Source of the DNA: Qaidamihabitans albus
GTDB taxonomy: Bacteria; Actinomycetota; Actinomycetes; Mycobacteriales; Pseudonocardiaceae
Length of the DNA stretch: 64,000 nucleotides
Direction of reading: 5' to 3'
Assembly: GCF_016464705.1 (NCBI RefSeq)
Contig: NZ_JAEHOB010000012.1
Coordinates: forward strand, 62,001-126,000
Shown: positions 45,206 through 55,151 of the stretch, piece by piece
Position numbering within the stretch: the first letter of the stretch is position 1
Layout: every line of letters begins with the position of its first letter
The notes under the pieces: model-generated
The model's database searches: none
Seen by the model: the letters and a program-made list of their open reading frames with translations, nothing else
What the model was told of the DNA's origin: nothing
Made by a program: the position numbers and the translations under genes

Positions 45206-46202
45206 TTACGACAGCGCCTCGCGTTCTACTGGGCAACTCCTGCAGCGCGGCCCTCCTCTGCCCCTGCCGAGCTCGCTGCCCGGGATCGTGATCACCTCGA
45301 TGCCATGCTTGCGCAGCATCGTGTTGGTTGTGACGTTGCGCTCGTGGGCGATGACAACGCCGGGCGCGACAGCGAGCACGTGTTCCCGTCGTCCCATTGC
45401 TCCCGCTCAGCCGCCTGCACGTCCTGCTGGGCCTGGAGCACCCGCACCCGCGGCAGGCCGAGCAGGTCGCCGACGTCCGCGAAGAAATGCTCGTCCTCCC
45501 GCACGGCCGGCGCAGCCCGGGGTAGAGGGTGAACGCGTCGGTGTCGACCATGGTCAGCACGGTGTCGAGGTGCATGAACGTCACCGCCCTCCAAGGTGAC
45601 ACCCGGGTCGTCGAGGCCCAGCCAGCGCGGGATGTCGCGGCCCGCGAACAGCGGGTGGAACCGGTATACGGCTTCGACGTGCAGGCTCTCCCTGCGGCGG
45701 GCGGGCTTGGCCATCGGGTTGACAGTCACGCCGTCGAAGACCCAGCACGAGGTGTCTCTGGTGAACAGGTGGTTGGGCCGCGGACGCAGGAAGAAGTCGT
45801 CGGGGACCGCGCTCGCCTGCCGCAGGCTCTCGGCCGACGGCGACGCCAGCTCGCGCTTGGTGATGCCACCGACGAGGGTCCTCGCCAGCGCCTCGGGGTC
45901 CATCTCCTCGCACGCCGCTCGCAGGGAGCCGGTGATGGCGGCGCGCTCGAGCAGCCACGCCCGCGCCTCGTCGTCCTTGAGAGTCTCGGCGAGCAGCTCA
46001 TCGAACAGGTGCACGTGCACCCGTGCTCACGCAGGGTGTCGGCGAACACATCGTGGTCCTGCCTTGCCCTGCGCACCCAGAGCACGTCGTCGAAGAGCAG
46101 TTCATCCTTGTTCGACGAGGTCAGCCGCAGCAGCTCCAGGTCCGGCCGGTGCAGCACGACCCGGCGCAGCCTGCCGATCTCACTGTCCACTGTAAAGCAC
46201 AC
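45206..46202 (-). pseudogene. arcA: arginine deiminase, multiply frameshifted
   Basis: GTG 46202 starts [19 protein letters not shown], a clear ArcA N-terminus. The frame changes near 46020 (from REHG to [12 protein letters not shown]), near 45590 (VTLEGGDV then FMHLDTVLTMVD), near 45530 (EDEHFFADVGDLLGL) and near 45390 ([16 protein letters not shown]). The remaining motifs, including FTRDTSCW and the catalytic cysteine segment [12 protein letters not shown], are still readable. In the intact pathway it converts arginine to citrulline and ammonia. At least four shifts within 1 kb make function impossible unless they are sequencing errors. Confidence 0.88.
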
Positions 46203-46205
46203 TCA

Positions 46206-47576
46206 TCAGGCGGCCTCCACCCCGTGCTCGGCCTGCTCGGCCGTGCCTCCGCGCCGCTTCTGGTAGGCCAGCCATACATAGACCGGTATCCCGGCCAGTA
46301 GCAGTAACAGGCCCTTGGCGATCACCTCGTAGCCAGAGCCCGCGATGGCCCATACCGAGTAGGCGGAAGCCAGCACGGCGATGACGCCGTGGGTCAGCAA
46401 CCGCTTGCCCTCGAACCGCTCGCGGTCGGCGACAAGCAACAGCAGTTGCGCCATCGCCGAGTAGGCGTACGGGATGAGCGTAGTGAGCGTGGCCAGCAGG
46501 ATGACGAAGGTGAACTGCTCCACCAGACTCGCCGTGTAGTTCATGAGCATCAGGCCGGTGACCAGCACGCTGGACACGATCAGGCCGAACACGGGGTCCC
46601 GTTGCCAGTAGTCCTGCCGAACGCCTTCGGGAACAGCCCGTCCTTCGAGGCGGCCAGCGGGATCTGGCCCTGCAGCAGAACCCAGCCGTTGAGGGCGCCG
46701 AACGCGGCCACGACCGCGCCCGCGGCCACCACGTTGCCGGCCCAGCCGCCGAACACCGCGGTCGCGGCGTCGGCGAAGGTGCCGTCGACTCGGTCAACTG
46801 TCCGCGCGGGACCACGCCCAGCACGGCGACCGTGCCCAGGACGTAGACCACCGCGGTCACGATAGTGCCGATCAGCGTGGCGCGCGGGATCGTGTGCCGG
46901 GGGTCGCGCACGTCCCGCGCGGGGACCGTGGCCGACTCGATGCCGATGAACGCCCACAGCCTCAGCGCCGCCGCGGCCGTCACCGCGCCGAAGGAACCCT
47001 GCCCACTCGCGTTGAACGGCGTGAAGTTGGCCGAGTCGGCGAAGAACGGCACCACGAGCGCCACCGCGAGCAGCGGCACGAGCTTGAGCACCGTGGTCAC
47101 GACCTGCACGATGCCACCCTGGCGCACCCCGAACGCGTTGACGGCGGTGCCTCCCCAGATCGCGGCCAGCGCGACCGCGGCCGCCGCCAACCGGTTGGTG
47201 GCCAGCACCGGCCAGAAGTGGGCAAGGTAGCCGACGAATGCCACGGCGATCGCGGCGTTGCCCGCCCAGATCGCGATCCAGTAGCCCCACGCCGTCTGGA
47301 AGCCGAGGAAGTCACCGAACGCGCGGCGGGTGTAGGCGTACGGCCGGTGTCGGGGTAGCTGCGCCCGAGCCGGGCGAATACCAGCGCCAGCAAAACGGCG
47401 CCTGCGGCGGTGAACCCCCACGCCACGAGGCTGATGGCACCGAAGGAGCCGAGTGCGCTGGGCAGCAGAAACACACCCGAGCCGATCATGTTTCCCATCA
47501 CGAGCGCCGTAGCCGCCCATAAACCGAGGCCACGCCTTCGCCGACGCAATGCGTGCCCGTCATGTGCCCAGCACAC
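46206..47576 (-). pseudogene. APC-family arginine/ornithine-type antiporter, multiply frameshifted
   Basis: Membrane protein pieces lie in order but in different frames: ATALVMGNMIGSGVFLLPSA (TM1, near 47500), then AFGDFLGFQTAWGYWIAIW to VYVLGTVAVLGVVPRGQL, then FADAATAVFGGWAGNVVAAG to ASKDGLFPKAFG, and finally VFGLIVSSVLVTGLMLMN to the stop at 46206. Breaks are near 47340, 46790 and 46600. Relatives exchange arginine for ornithine in the deiminase pathway. The gene starts about 46 nt from a DosR-like box and heads the arc operon. Confidence 0.85.
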
Positions 47577-47621
47577 CGGTTTCCCACGGCCACGTCCGGA
47601 GGAAGGAGGACCAATGTGTCG

Positions 47622-47635
47622 GTGACGAAGGTCCC
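47622..47635. promoter_or_regulatory. DosR-like box upstream of the arc operon
   Basis: GTGACGAAGGTCCC; on the minus strand GGGACCTTCGTCAC, part of a 17-bp string GCCGGGACCTTCGTCAC that differs in one base from the one at 63549-63565. It lies about 46 nt before the antiporter remnant. The gap 47577-47848 holds no gene. Confidence 0.5.
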
Positions 47636-47848
47636 GGCTGGGCCAAGGGACTCCTCCCCTGCCCTACCGCCAACCGTGTGACCACGCATGTCACACGTCT
47701 GCGCGCCAGCGGACGCAGCAGATCCGTCGGCTGATCGCTCCGGTCAGCACGCCGTCAGTGACCGCGGGACGACACCCCAACCAATCGGTGAGCAGGCCAT
47801 CGTGCGGGGCTCCGCCGGGCGAGGCCGATGCCGGTGCGCCGGGCTCCC

Positions 47849-50467
47849 TCACCGGTGTGCAGCCTGACCACAGCCCTGGTCTTGTTGCATGATCCCTCTC
47901 CGGCTCCTGATTGTCTTGTAAGCCGTGTCGGCTAGCCAGACGGCAGGGATCGCGAGCACCGCGAGGCCCCAGCCGAGTGGCGTGGGGAGAGTACCGCCGA
48001 GTAGGTCCGGCAGCGGTGGGACGAGTAGGAAGGCGCTGAGCACGGCGACCTCGAACACGAGCGCGTAGAGCAGTAGCGCGTTGCCCCGGACGCCGGTTCG
48101 GCCGATCCAGCGGGATTCGCTGCGGCAGGCGAACGCGTTGGCCAGTTGTCCGAGCACGATGGCGGTGAACGCGGTGCCCGAGGCCGTGGCGAGTAGCCCC
48201 GCGCTCGGCGTGGTGCCCCAGGTCCAGCCACCCGCGATCAGGACGAGCACGAACGCCAGCATCGTCGCCGCTCCCTCGGCGGGTCCCAGCACGCCGAAGG
48301 CCCTGCTCAGCACATGCCGGTCGATCAGGCCGTCGGTGCGTGCGGGGCCACGCATGGTTCTTGGGTTTGGCGGTTCGGCGCCGAGTGCGAGCGCCGGCAG
48401 GAGGTCGGTGCCGATGTCGATCGCGAGGATCTGTAGCACGCCGATGGCCAGCGGGATCGACTCCCCGGACAGCGCCCATACGACGAACGGTGTCAACTCG
48501 GCGACGTTGTCGGTGAGGTGGTAGGTGAGGAAGCGGCGGATGTTGGCGAAGGTGGCCCGGCCGAGTTCGATCGCGGACACGATCGTGCCGAAATGGTCGT
48601 CCAGCAGCACCAGGTCGGCGGCCTCGCGTGCGACGTCGGTGCCGGACGCGCCCATGGCCACGCCGATGTCGGCGGTACGCAGGGCGGGACCGTCGTTCAC
48701 GCCGTCTCCAGTCATCGCCACGATGTGCCCGCGTGCTTGCAGGACACGGGCGATGCGCAGCTTCTCCTCCGGTGCGACTCTGGCCACCACCACGCCATCG
48801 CGGTCCAGCAGTGCGCCCAGCGCAGCGTCGTCGAGTGGCAGGTCTTTGCCCTCGACGACGAGCCCGTGCTCGCCGAGCAGGCCGACCTCGGCAGCGATCG
48901 CGGCCGCCGTCCCGGGATGGTCGCCGGTCACCATGGCCAGCTTGATCCCCGCCGTGCGGCACGAGGCGATCGCGCCGGCGACGTCGGGTCGCGGTGGATC
49001 CTCGAGCCCGACCAAGCCCAGCAGTTCCAGGTCCCGCTCGGCGGCGAGCTGATCGTCTACCGTGGACTCGGGCGAGCGTCGTGCGACCGCGAGGACACGC
49101 AGACCCCGGAGGCTCATGACCATGGCGGCTTCCGCGGCGTCCGTGCGTGCGTGGGCGCACAGCCGAAGCACTGAGTCCGGGGCGCCAGTGACGTGCACGC
49201 CATCCGCATCGACCACGGACGAACGGCGACGGTGCGGGTCGAAGGGGTATCGTGCCGACGGCACCGGTGCCGCCCTGGCCCCTGCTCGCGCCGCGAGCAC
49301 GTGCAGCGCCACCTCCATCGGATCGCCCACCGGATGCCACCGGTCGTGCCGTTGCACGGCGCGGGCGTCCGGGGAGCAGCGTGCGGCGCTATCGGCGAGT
49401 CGGGTCGCCGCCCGCACGGCGGCGGGCTCGCCGGTGAGCACTCCCCCGGGCGCATAGCCCTCACCCTCGACGGTGACCGTGCCCGCCGGTGTCCACACCT
49501 CGATCACCGACATCTCGTTGCGGGTTAGCGTGCCCGTCTTGTCGGTGCAGATGAACGTCGTCGCCCCGAGCGTCTCCACCGATTCAAGCCTGCGCACGAG
49601 CGCATTACACGCCGCCATGCGCTGCGCAGCCCTGGCCAGCGAGAGTGTAACGGTCGGCAGCAACCCTTCCGGGACGAGCGCCACGGTCACGCCGATGGCG
49701 AGCAGCACGCTTTCCCCGCCCGCCTTACCGAGCCCCAGGGCGACCAGGAAGAACGTGACTCCGACCGCGACCGCGGCCAGCGCGATGACCTTGACGACGC
49801 TATGCAGTTGGGTGGCCAGCGGGCTGCGCGGTCTGCTGGCACGTTCGGTGACCGCGGCGATACCGGCGAGGCGGGTGTGGGCTCCGGTCGCCGTCACCAC
49901 CGCGGTACCGTGCCCCTCGACCACATGGGTACCGGCACGCACGGCCGCGCCGGGGTCGGGGCGGATCGGCGTGCTCTCGCCGGTGAGCATAGACTCGTCG
50001 ACCGACAACGCGCCGGCCGCCGTCAGGGTCGCGTCCGCGCACACCCGGTCACCCGCCTCGAGCAACACGACGTCGCCGATCACCAACTCGTCCGCATTGA
50101 CGACCGTGGCGTGGCCGTCCCGGCGCACCGTGGCGCGCACGGGCAGCAGGTCCCGCAGCCGCTCGGCAGCACGATCCGCCCGAAACTCCTGGACGAACGA
50201 GAACGCCCCGTTGAGCACGATCACCACGGCGATGGCCACGGCCAGTGCCGGCATCCCGGCCAGTAGCGCGAGTCCCGCGGCGAGCCACAGCATGACGGCG
50301 AAGAAATGCACCAACTGGCCACCGAATACGAGCAGCGGATGCGGACGGCGCGGGCGGGGCAGCGTGTTCGGCCCCTGCTCGCGCAGCCGGGCTGCGGCCT
50401 CGCCGGCGGTGAGGCCGCGCGCCATCGCCTCAGAGCTGAGGGGCATCCCTGCTATCCCCCCGTCCAT
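47849..50467 (-). CDS. P-type cation-transporting ATPase (P2-type, CtpF-like)
   Basis: 872 aa from ATG 50467 (GGAG 9 nt upstream; ATG 50446 also possible). Cation-ATPase N-terminus (LTAGEAAARLREQGPNTL), actuator motif SMLTGES, TM4 with VALVPEGLLPTV, phosphorylation site CTDKTGTLTRNEM, nucleotide domain, hinge MTGDGVNDGPAL, and about ten membrane segments. No heavy-metal CxxC domain, so Ca2+, Mg2+, Na+ or K+ is more likely than Cu/Zn. M. tuberculosis CtpF of the DosR regulon is of this type. No clear DosR-like box was found just upstream. Confidence 0.88.
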   Translation of the reverse strand: MDGGIAGMPLSSEAMARGLTAGEAAARLREQGPNTLPRPRRPHPLLVFGGQLVHFFAVMLWLAAGLALLAGMPALAVAIAVVIVLNGAFSFVQEFRADRAAERLRDLLPVRATVRRDGHATVVNADELVIGDVVLLEAGDRVCADATLTAAGALSVDESMLTGESTPIRPDPGAAVRAGTHVVEGHGTAVVTATGAHTRLAGIAAVTERASRPRSPLATQLHSVVKVIALAAVAVGVTFFLVALGLGKAGGESVLLAIGVTVALVPEGLLPTVTLSLARAAQRMAACNALVRRLESVETLGATTFICTDKTGTLTRNEMSVIEVWTPAGTVTVEGEGYAPGGVLTGEPAAVRAATRLADSAARCSPDARAVQRHDRWHPVGDPMEVALHVLAARAGARAAPVPSARYPFDPHRRRSSVVDADGVHVTGAPDSVLRLCAHARTDAAEAAMVMSLRGLRVLAVARRSPESTVDDQLAAERDLELLGLVGLEDPPRPDVAGAIASCRTAGIKLAMVTGDHPGTAAAIAAEVGLLGEHGLVVEGKDLPLDDAALGALLDRDGVVVARVAPEEKLRIARVLQARGHIVAMTGDGVNDGPALRTADIGVAMGASGTDVAREAADLVLLDDHFGTIVSAIELGRATFANIRRFLTYHLTDNVAELTPFVVWALSGESIPLAIGVLQILAIDIGTDLLPALALGAEPPNPRTMRGPARTDGLIDRHVLSRAFGVLGPAEGAATMLAFVLVLIAGGWTWGTTPSAGLLATASGTAFTAIVLGQLANAFACRSESRWIGRTGVRGNALLLYALVFEVAVLSAFLLVPPLPDLLGGTLPTPLGWGLAVLAIPAVWLADTAYKTIRSRRGIMQQDQGCGQAAHR

Positions 50468-51315
50468 CAATAACCACTCCACTGGCGATCGACGCGCTCC
50501 CTTCCCGCTGCCAGCCCGCGAACCTCCGGCGATCGAGCGCCAGCCGCGCGATCCGGAAGGCGCCCGCGCGCGCGGTGACAACCCCGAGCCATGTCATAGT
50601 CGCCGCAGACACGCGCCATCGGTGCCGCGGGTGGTGCGTCGGCGAGCAGCACGCCCGTCACCTGATATCAAGTGCTCGCCTCGACTTCGGCGACCCGTAA
50701 CTGGCGCGTGTACGCCTGTGACCCGAGCACGACCGCGAACGGCAACGCCACCAACGGGATAGGGAATCGCCAGTATCAGCAGGTAGCCCTGGAGCCGGTC
50801 ATGCCCCCGTGCCAGCGGGGTACGGCCCGGATGGACCCGCCACCGCAAGCGTGTCAGGCACGCCGTGGACTGTCGCATCTCACCGCCTCGATCACGGCGA
50901 CCAGCTGTCCCGGCTCCGGCCCCGTCACACAATCGGTCCTTCCGGAAGCCCTGCGGTGCCCATGGTTCTCTCCCCGTTTCGCAAGCATTTCCAGACGCTA
51001 GGAGCACGCTGACCGGCTGCGCTGTTGCCGTTGGTCACCGGCTGCGGGGACTTTCGTCCATCGGGCCGACTGAACCCGACCACCTCGCGGTGATCGAGAT
51101 GTCCCGGCACGAGGCGGATGCCGAGAAGATCGCGCTCGCCTCCCCGATCCCCCGCCGCAGAACCGACCGGCGCCGCCACAGCCCGCGGCACTTGCCTGCC
51201 TCGCGGATCGCGATGCTGGCCGAGCGCGTGGCGGCACGACGTGCTGCTCACCGCGACGCTGTGTGAACCCGGGTGCTCGACGACGGCAGCTACCCACAGC
51301 TGATCCTGCATGGAG
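50468..51315. other. gene-poor stretch with decayed fragments
   Basis: About 850 bases with no intact gene. On the minus strand, 50678-50850 reads DRLQGYLLILAIPYP and, one base shifted, VALPFAVVLGSQAYTRQLR to a stop: the tail of an unidentified membrane protein. Around 51000-51300 fragments such as EMSRHEADAEKIALASP on the plus strand may be another remnant. Nothing here can be named. Confidence 0.5.
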
Positions 51316-51593
51316 ATCACGGCGGAGTCGACCCGCTCTCCCAGCACCAAAGTCACGGCACCGGCCGCAAGGAGCACGTAGATGAGCGGGTGATGTAGCT
51401 GCCGCAGCAGCCGCACGATCGGGCGCGCCGCGCGCGTCCGCGGCAGCACATTCGGCCCGTAGCGGGCACGGCGCTCACGCGCCTCGGCCGTGGTCAGACC
51501 GGTGTCCGGGTCCGTCTGCACGAGCAGCACAACCTCGTGGATCGCAAGGTCGTGGTGCGAGTTCCCTCGCTGCGTTCGCACAGTCGTAGCCAC
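51316..51593 (-). pseudogene. P-type ATPase, N-terminal fragment
   Basis: About 92 codons match the start of a second cation ATPase: QTDPDTGLTTAEARERRARY, GPNVLPRTRAARPIVRLLRQ, then HHPLIYVLLAAGAVTLVLGE (TM1) and RVDSAVI, after which the homology stops. The motor domains are absent. It is separate from the intact ATPase gene at 47.8-50.5 kb and not a piece of it. Confidence 0.75.
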
Positions 51594-51650
51594 CGGCCCA
51601 GTCCCTCCAAGCAGCAGCCGGGCGACATCGATCGTTAGTCATCGCCCGCC

Positions 51651-51664
51651 GGGTCCTTCGACCC
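51651..51664. promoter_or_regulatory. DosR-like box upstream of GAPDH
   Basis: GGGTCCTTCGACCC, a palindrome apart from its central CTTC, preceded by GCC. It ends 67 nt before the GAPDH ATG. Confidence 0.6.
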
Positions 51665-51731
51665 TGGAGATGCCGGGGCATAGCTACACAGCATCAAGGT
51701 GACGTCACCGACGAAGTGGGAGGGGCTTTTC

Positions 51732-52739
51732 ATGACCGTACTACTGGGCATCAACGGATTTGGCCGGATCGGCCGCGCCGTCGTACGCGCCGCGCTCGCC
51801 CGCTCTGACCACGAGGTCGAGGTCGTCGCGGTCAATGACGTGGCGGACGCGCATACGCTTGCCTACCTGCTCGAGTACGACTCGACCCACGGCAGGCTGC
51901 CGTCTCCGGTGACCGTGCACGACCAGGCGATCGTCATGGGCGAGCACCGGATCCACGTCACCGGCACACCCGACCCGGCCCGGATTTCCTGGCGGAACCA
52001 CGATGTCGACGTCGTGATCGAGGCGACCGGCCGGCACCGGACACGGGAGGCCGCGGCAGGGCATCTCACTGGAGGCGCCGGCAAGGTCATCATCTCCGCG
52101 CCCGGCGAGGGCGTCGACACCACCATCGTGCTGGGTGTCAACGAGGACACCTACAAGCCAAGCGAGCACCACGTGATCTCAGCGGCGTCGTGCACGACCA
52201 ACTGTGCGGCGCCGATGGGCCTGGTGCTGCACCGCGCGTTCGGGGTGCGGCGCGGCCTGATGACTACGATCCACGCCTACACCAATGACCAGTCGCTGCT
52301 CGACCAGCCGCACAAGGACCTCCGCCGCGCCCGCGCCGCGGCGGTGAACATGGTGCCCACCACGACCGGCGCCGCGCGCTCGGTCGGGGAAGTCCTGCCC
52401 GAGCTGGCCGGCAAGCTCGACGGCGTTGCGGTGCGCGTGCCGGTGGACGACGGCTCCCTCACCGACCTGGCCGTGGAGCTCGAAGTCCCCGTCACCGCTG
52501 GGCAGGTCAACCGGGCCTTCGCCGACGCGGCCACCGGCTACCTCAAGGGCGTCCTGCGCTACACCGACGCCCCCATCGTCTCGCGCGACATCGTCGGCGA
52601 TCCTTCCTCGTGCGTCTTCGACGCGAACCTGACCAAAGCCATCGACAACCTCGTCAAGGTGTTCGGCTGGTACGACAACGAATGGGGCTACGCCAACCGC
52701 ATGCTCGATCTGGCGGGCCTCGTCGTCCAGGGCAAGTAG
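51732..52739 (+). CDS. gap: glyceraldehyde-3-phosphate dehydrogenase
   Basis: 335 aa; ATG 51732 follows GGAGGGG, so the upstream in-frame ATG is rejected. NAD site GINGFGRIGRAVVRA, catalytic Cys154 in AASCTTNCAAP, HAYTNDQSLLD, and WYDNEWGYANRM at the end. This is a complete glycolytic GAPDH. Since it sits beside Rip3, Hsp20 and ATPase genes rather than with pgk/tpi, it is probably a second, stress-induced copy. It is followed after 6 nt by the protease gene, so the two share a transcript that starts near the DosR-like box. Confidence 0.93.
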   Translation: MTVLLGINGFGRIGRAVVRAALARSDHEVEVVAVNDVADAHTLAYLLEYDSTHGRLPSPVTVHDQAIVMGEHRIHVTGTPDPARISWRNHDVDVVIEATGRHRTREAAAGHLTGGAGKVIISAPGEGVDTTIVLGVNEDTYKPSEHHVISAASCTTNCAAPMGLVLHRAFGVRRGLMTTIHAYTNDQSLLDQPHKDLRRARAAAVNMVPTTTGAARSVGEVLPELAGKLDGVAVRVPVDDGSLTDLAVELEVPVTAGQVNRAFADAATGYLKGVLRYTDAPIVSRDIVGDPSSCVFDANLTKAIDNLVKVFGWYDNEWGYANRMLDLAGLVVQGK

Positions 52740-52745
52740 GTATCG

Positions 52746-53885
52746 ATGTTTCGCGGCACCGTTCCACTCGGTCACCTCGGCGGGGTCCGGCTTGGGGCGC
52801 ACTGGTCGGTCGCGGTCGTGGTCGGGCTCATCGCGTACCTGCTGGCGTCTTCGATACTCCCGGCCGCCGCGCCCGGCCTCGCGTCCGGTTGGTATTGGGT
52901 GGCGGGGGTACTCACCGCGGCGTGCTTCATGGCGTCGCTGCTCGCCCACGAGCTCTCCCACGCGGTTACGGCCCGCCACCACGGAGTGCCCGTCGCGGGG
53001 ATCACGTTGTGGATGCTCGGCGGCGCCGCGGAGCTCGAAGGCGAGCCACCCGACCCCCGCACGGACTTCCTCATCGCGGCGGCCGGCCCGGCGAGTAGCC
53101 TGCTCATCGGCGGTGTGTGCTGGGCGGCGGCCGCCGCCTCGAGCGGGGTGTTCCCACCGATCGTGGTGGGCTCGCTGCTCTGGCTAGGGCTGAGCAACAT
53201 CGCGCTCGCGGTGTTCAACCTGTTGCCCGGTGCGCCGCTGGACGGCGGCCGGCTTGTGCGCGCGGCGGTATGGAAGCGCACCGGTGACCGGCGCCGCGCG
53301 GTCGGCGCCGCGGCGAAAGCCGGGCAGGTGCTGGGGACGCTGCTGGTGGTCGCCGGCTTCACCGAGGTTCTCTTGCTCGCCCAGTTCACCGGACTGTGGC
53401 TGGCGCTCATCGGCTGGTTCCTGATCGGGGCCGCGGCGGCGGAGCGCGCACACGCCAACGTGCGGGAGCAGCTCGCGGACATGCCGGTGCGTGCCATCAT
53501 GAGCCCCGATCCGGTCATCGCTCCGGGATGGCTGACGGTCGAGGCGTTCCTGGAACGGATCGCCTTCTCCGCACGGCACCGCACCTTCCCGGTCGTCTCG
53601 TTCGAGGGGGCTCCCATCGGGGTGCTGAGCCTGAGTGATCTCGCGAGACTCACGCCCGAACAGCAACTCACGACCCGGGTGTCCGACGTGTGCCGCACGC
53701 CGCCCCGAGTCGCGATCGTGCCCGCCAGCACCCCGCTCACCGACATACTCACCCACCACCCGCTTCGCCCCGGCGCGGACCTGCTGCTTGTCACCGACAA
53801 CGCCACGCTCGCCGGCGTGGTCAGCGCCCAGGACGTCACCAGGACCGTCGAGCTGGCCATGCTGCACCACCGAGAGCGCCGGTAA
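52746..53885 (+). CDS. site-2 protease-family membrane metalloprotease with CBS domains (Rip3-like)
   Basis: 379 aa. M50 zinc protease in the membrane: zinc motif LLAHELSHAVTA (HExxH, about residue 62) and the third ligand in NLLPGAPLDGGRL (about 158-170), with about six hydrophobic segments over residues 1-235. Two CBS motifs fill residues about 250-375 (VRAIMSPDPVIAPG; VCRTPPRVAIVPAST), likely binding adenine nucleotides. The arrangement equals mycobacterial Rip3 (Rv2625c), a DosR-regulon gene. It may cut membrane-bound regulators under energy stress. Ends in a strong hairpin. Confidence 0.9.
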   Translation: MFRGTVPLGHLGGVRLGAHWSVAVVVGLIAYLLASSILPAAAPGLASGWYWVAGVLTAACFMASLLAHELSHAVTARHHGVPVAGITLWMLGGAAELEGEPPDPRTDFLIAAAGPASSLLIGGVCWAAAAASSGVFPPIVVGSLLWLGLSNIALAVFNLLPGAPLDGGRLVRAAVWKRTGDRRRAVGAAAKAGQVLGTLLVVAGFTEVLLLAQFTGLWLALIGWFLIGAAAAERAHANVREQLADMPVRAIMSPDPVIAPGWLTVEAFLERIAFSARHRTFPVVSFEGAPIGVLSLSDLARLTPEQQLTTRVSDVCRTPPRVAIVPASTPLTDILTHHPLRPGADLLLVTDNATLAGVVSAQDVTRTVELAMLHHRERR

Positions 53886-53892
53886 CCCGCTC

Positions 53893-53941
53893 CCCAAGGG
53901 CGCATTGTGGTTGCGTTCAACGCGACCACAGTGCCCTTGGG
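53893..53941. terminator. long imperfect hairpin after the protease gene
   Basis: An imperfect stem of about 20 bp with 5' arm 53893-53915 (begins CCCAAGGGC) and 3' arm 53921-53941 (ends CCCTTGGG), loop TTCAA. It stands between the protease stop and the converging SulP remnant and should terminate in both directions. Confidence 0.75.
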
Positions 53942-53974
53942 CGGGCGCTACTCCTCCTCGCGGCTGCCGAACGC

Positions 53975-54599
53975 CACGCCCGGTGAGCACGTTGTCGGAG
54001 AACCCGACGATCGCGATCCCCTCGTCCCGCAACGAGAACACGGCCACGACCACGGTCGCGAGCAGGATTCCGATGAGCGGACCGGGGCTGCGTGGCGCCA
54101 GCTTGCCCAACACGAGCAGCAGCGCGAGCACGCCGTCCGACAGCATGGCCGTCGGCCAGTGAGCCTGCGCCGATGTAGAGACGAACGATCGCAGCTCGGC
54201 GAAGAACTCCTCACCGGTGACGGGCACACCGGTCACTGTGCCCAGCTGGCTGACGATGTCACCCCGACTAGCAACGCCAGCATCGCCGCCAGGGCCGCGT
54301 ATCTGCCGGGATCCCCCGCGGCGATCGGCGCCAACGCGACCGCCGTCATCAGGGCTGTGGTGGACTCCAGCCCCACCGACAGCTGCCGGGACGAACCGAA
54401 CAGCACATACACCGCGAGCGGGCCCACGATCGCCCACAGACCGGTCACCGGCGGCAAGTCGGCCACATCGGCATAGGCCATCACCTGTGGGACCAGGTAA
54501 GCCGCCACGGTGACGCCGGCGAGCAGGTCACCCGCGCAGCCAGGCACGCTCGTAGCGCCGGAACTGGGCCAAGCCCGGTACAAGGCTCCCGATGACCAC
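53975..54599 (-). pseudogene. SulP-family anion transporter, truncated
   Basis: GTG 54599 starts PGLAQFRRYERAWLRG; one extra base then moves the frame to DLLAGVTVAAYLVPQVMAYA (the SulP signature) and PPVTGLWAIVGPLAVYVLFG. At about 54255 the text jumps from LLVGV to IVSQLGTVTGVPVTGEEF, leaving out about 35 codons, continues to SLRDEGIAIVGFSDNVLTG and ends. The STAS domain and half the membrane part are missing. Mycobacterial Rv1739c (SulP) is a DosR-regulon relative; a box lies 60 nt upstream. Confidence 0.85.
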
Positions 54600-54658
54600 A
54601 CCGATGACGACAGCACCGCAAAGACCTCACGCGCCAGAGCACAGCGGCACGTGCCACC

Positions 54659-54672
54659 GGGCCACAAGGCCC
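54659..54672. promoter_or_regulatory. DosR-like box upstream of the SulP remnant
   Basis: GGGCCACAAGGCCC: perfect 5-bp arms GGGCC/GGCCC around ACAA. It begins 60 nt upstream of the SulP start. Confidence 0.5.
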
Positions 54673-54836
54673 TGCAACACACCAACCTGGCTGACCTGTC
54701 ACCTCGCCGAGCCCGACGAGAGACGGTGACCATCGACCCAGGCACCGTACGACTTTCCGCTCCACGGTACTCCTCGTGCGCGCCGACAGCCTCTACTCGA
54801 CGCTTCCCCGGAGAAGGCACCCGGCACGGTGCGGTC

Positions 54837-55044
54837 ATGACAACCGCCGTCGGCAAGCTGAGCGCCGTCCTGCGGACGGCCACCGGACTGTTGTTCCTGT
54901 GGGCGTTCTCTGGACAAGACCCTCGGTTTCGGCTACGCCACCACCACGGAGCGTGCCTGGATCAACGGCGGTCCCACCGAGGGTTTTGTGAGCGGGGTTT
55001 ACCGAAGCCTTCCGCTCGTAGACCGGAACCGGTGGCTGCTCTGA
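54837..55044 (+). pseudogene. DoxX-family membrane protein remnant
   Basis: ATG 54837 starts GKLSAVLRTATGLLFLWAF (TM1); a one-base shift near 54910 leads to LDKTLGFGYATTTERAWING and GFVSGVYRS, the conserved loop of DoxX/DoxD-like proteins, and a stop follows at 55042. The last three membrane segments are missing. Only a weak box-like string lies upstream (about 54749-54762). Confidence 0.75.
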
Positions 55045-55048
55045 CGAA

Positions 55049-55062
55049 GGGTCTTTGGTCCC
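55049..55062. promoter_or_regulatory. DosR-like box upstream of hsp20
   Basis: GGGTCTTTGGTCCC, ending 89 nt before the hsp20 ATG. It is the exact reverse complement of the box at 56272-56285, which precedes the second, broken hsp20 at the same distance. Strongest single case for the motif. Confidence 0.65.
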
Positions 55063-55151
55063 GCAGGAGCTGCACCGACGACCCTACATATGCAGGCGGC
55101 ACGCAGCGTGGAATCGGCGATGTCAGTTCAACCCGAGCGAGAGGACTCGTG

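Noticed and set aside
51604-51620. GGGACTGGGCC-like string upstream of the ATPase fragment as a further DosR box
   Set aside because: The spacing between half-sites is three bases too short compared with the other boxes.
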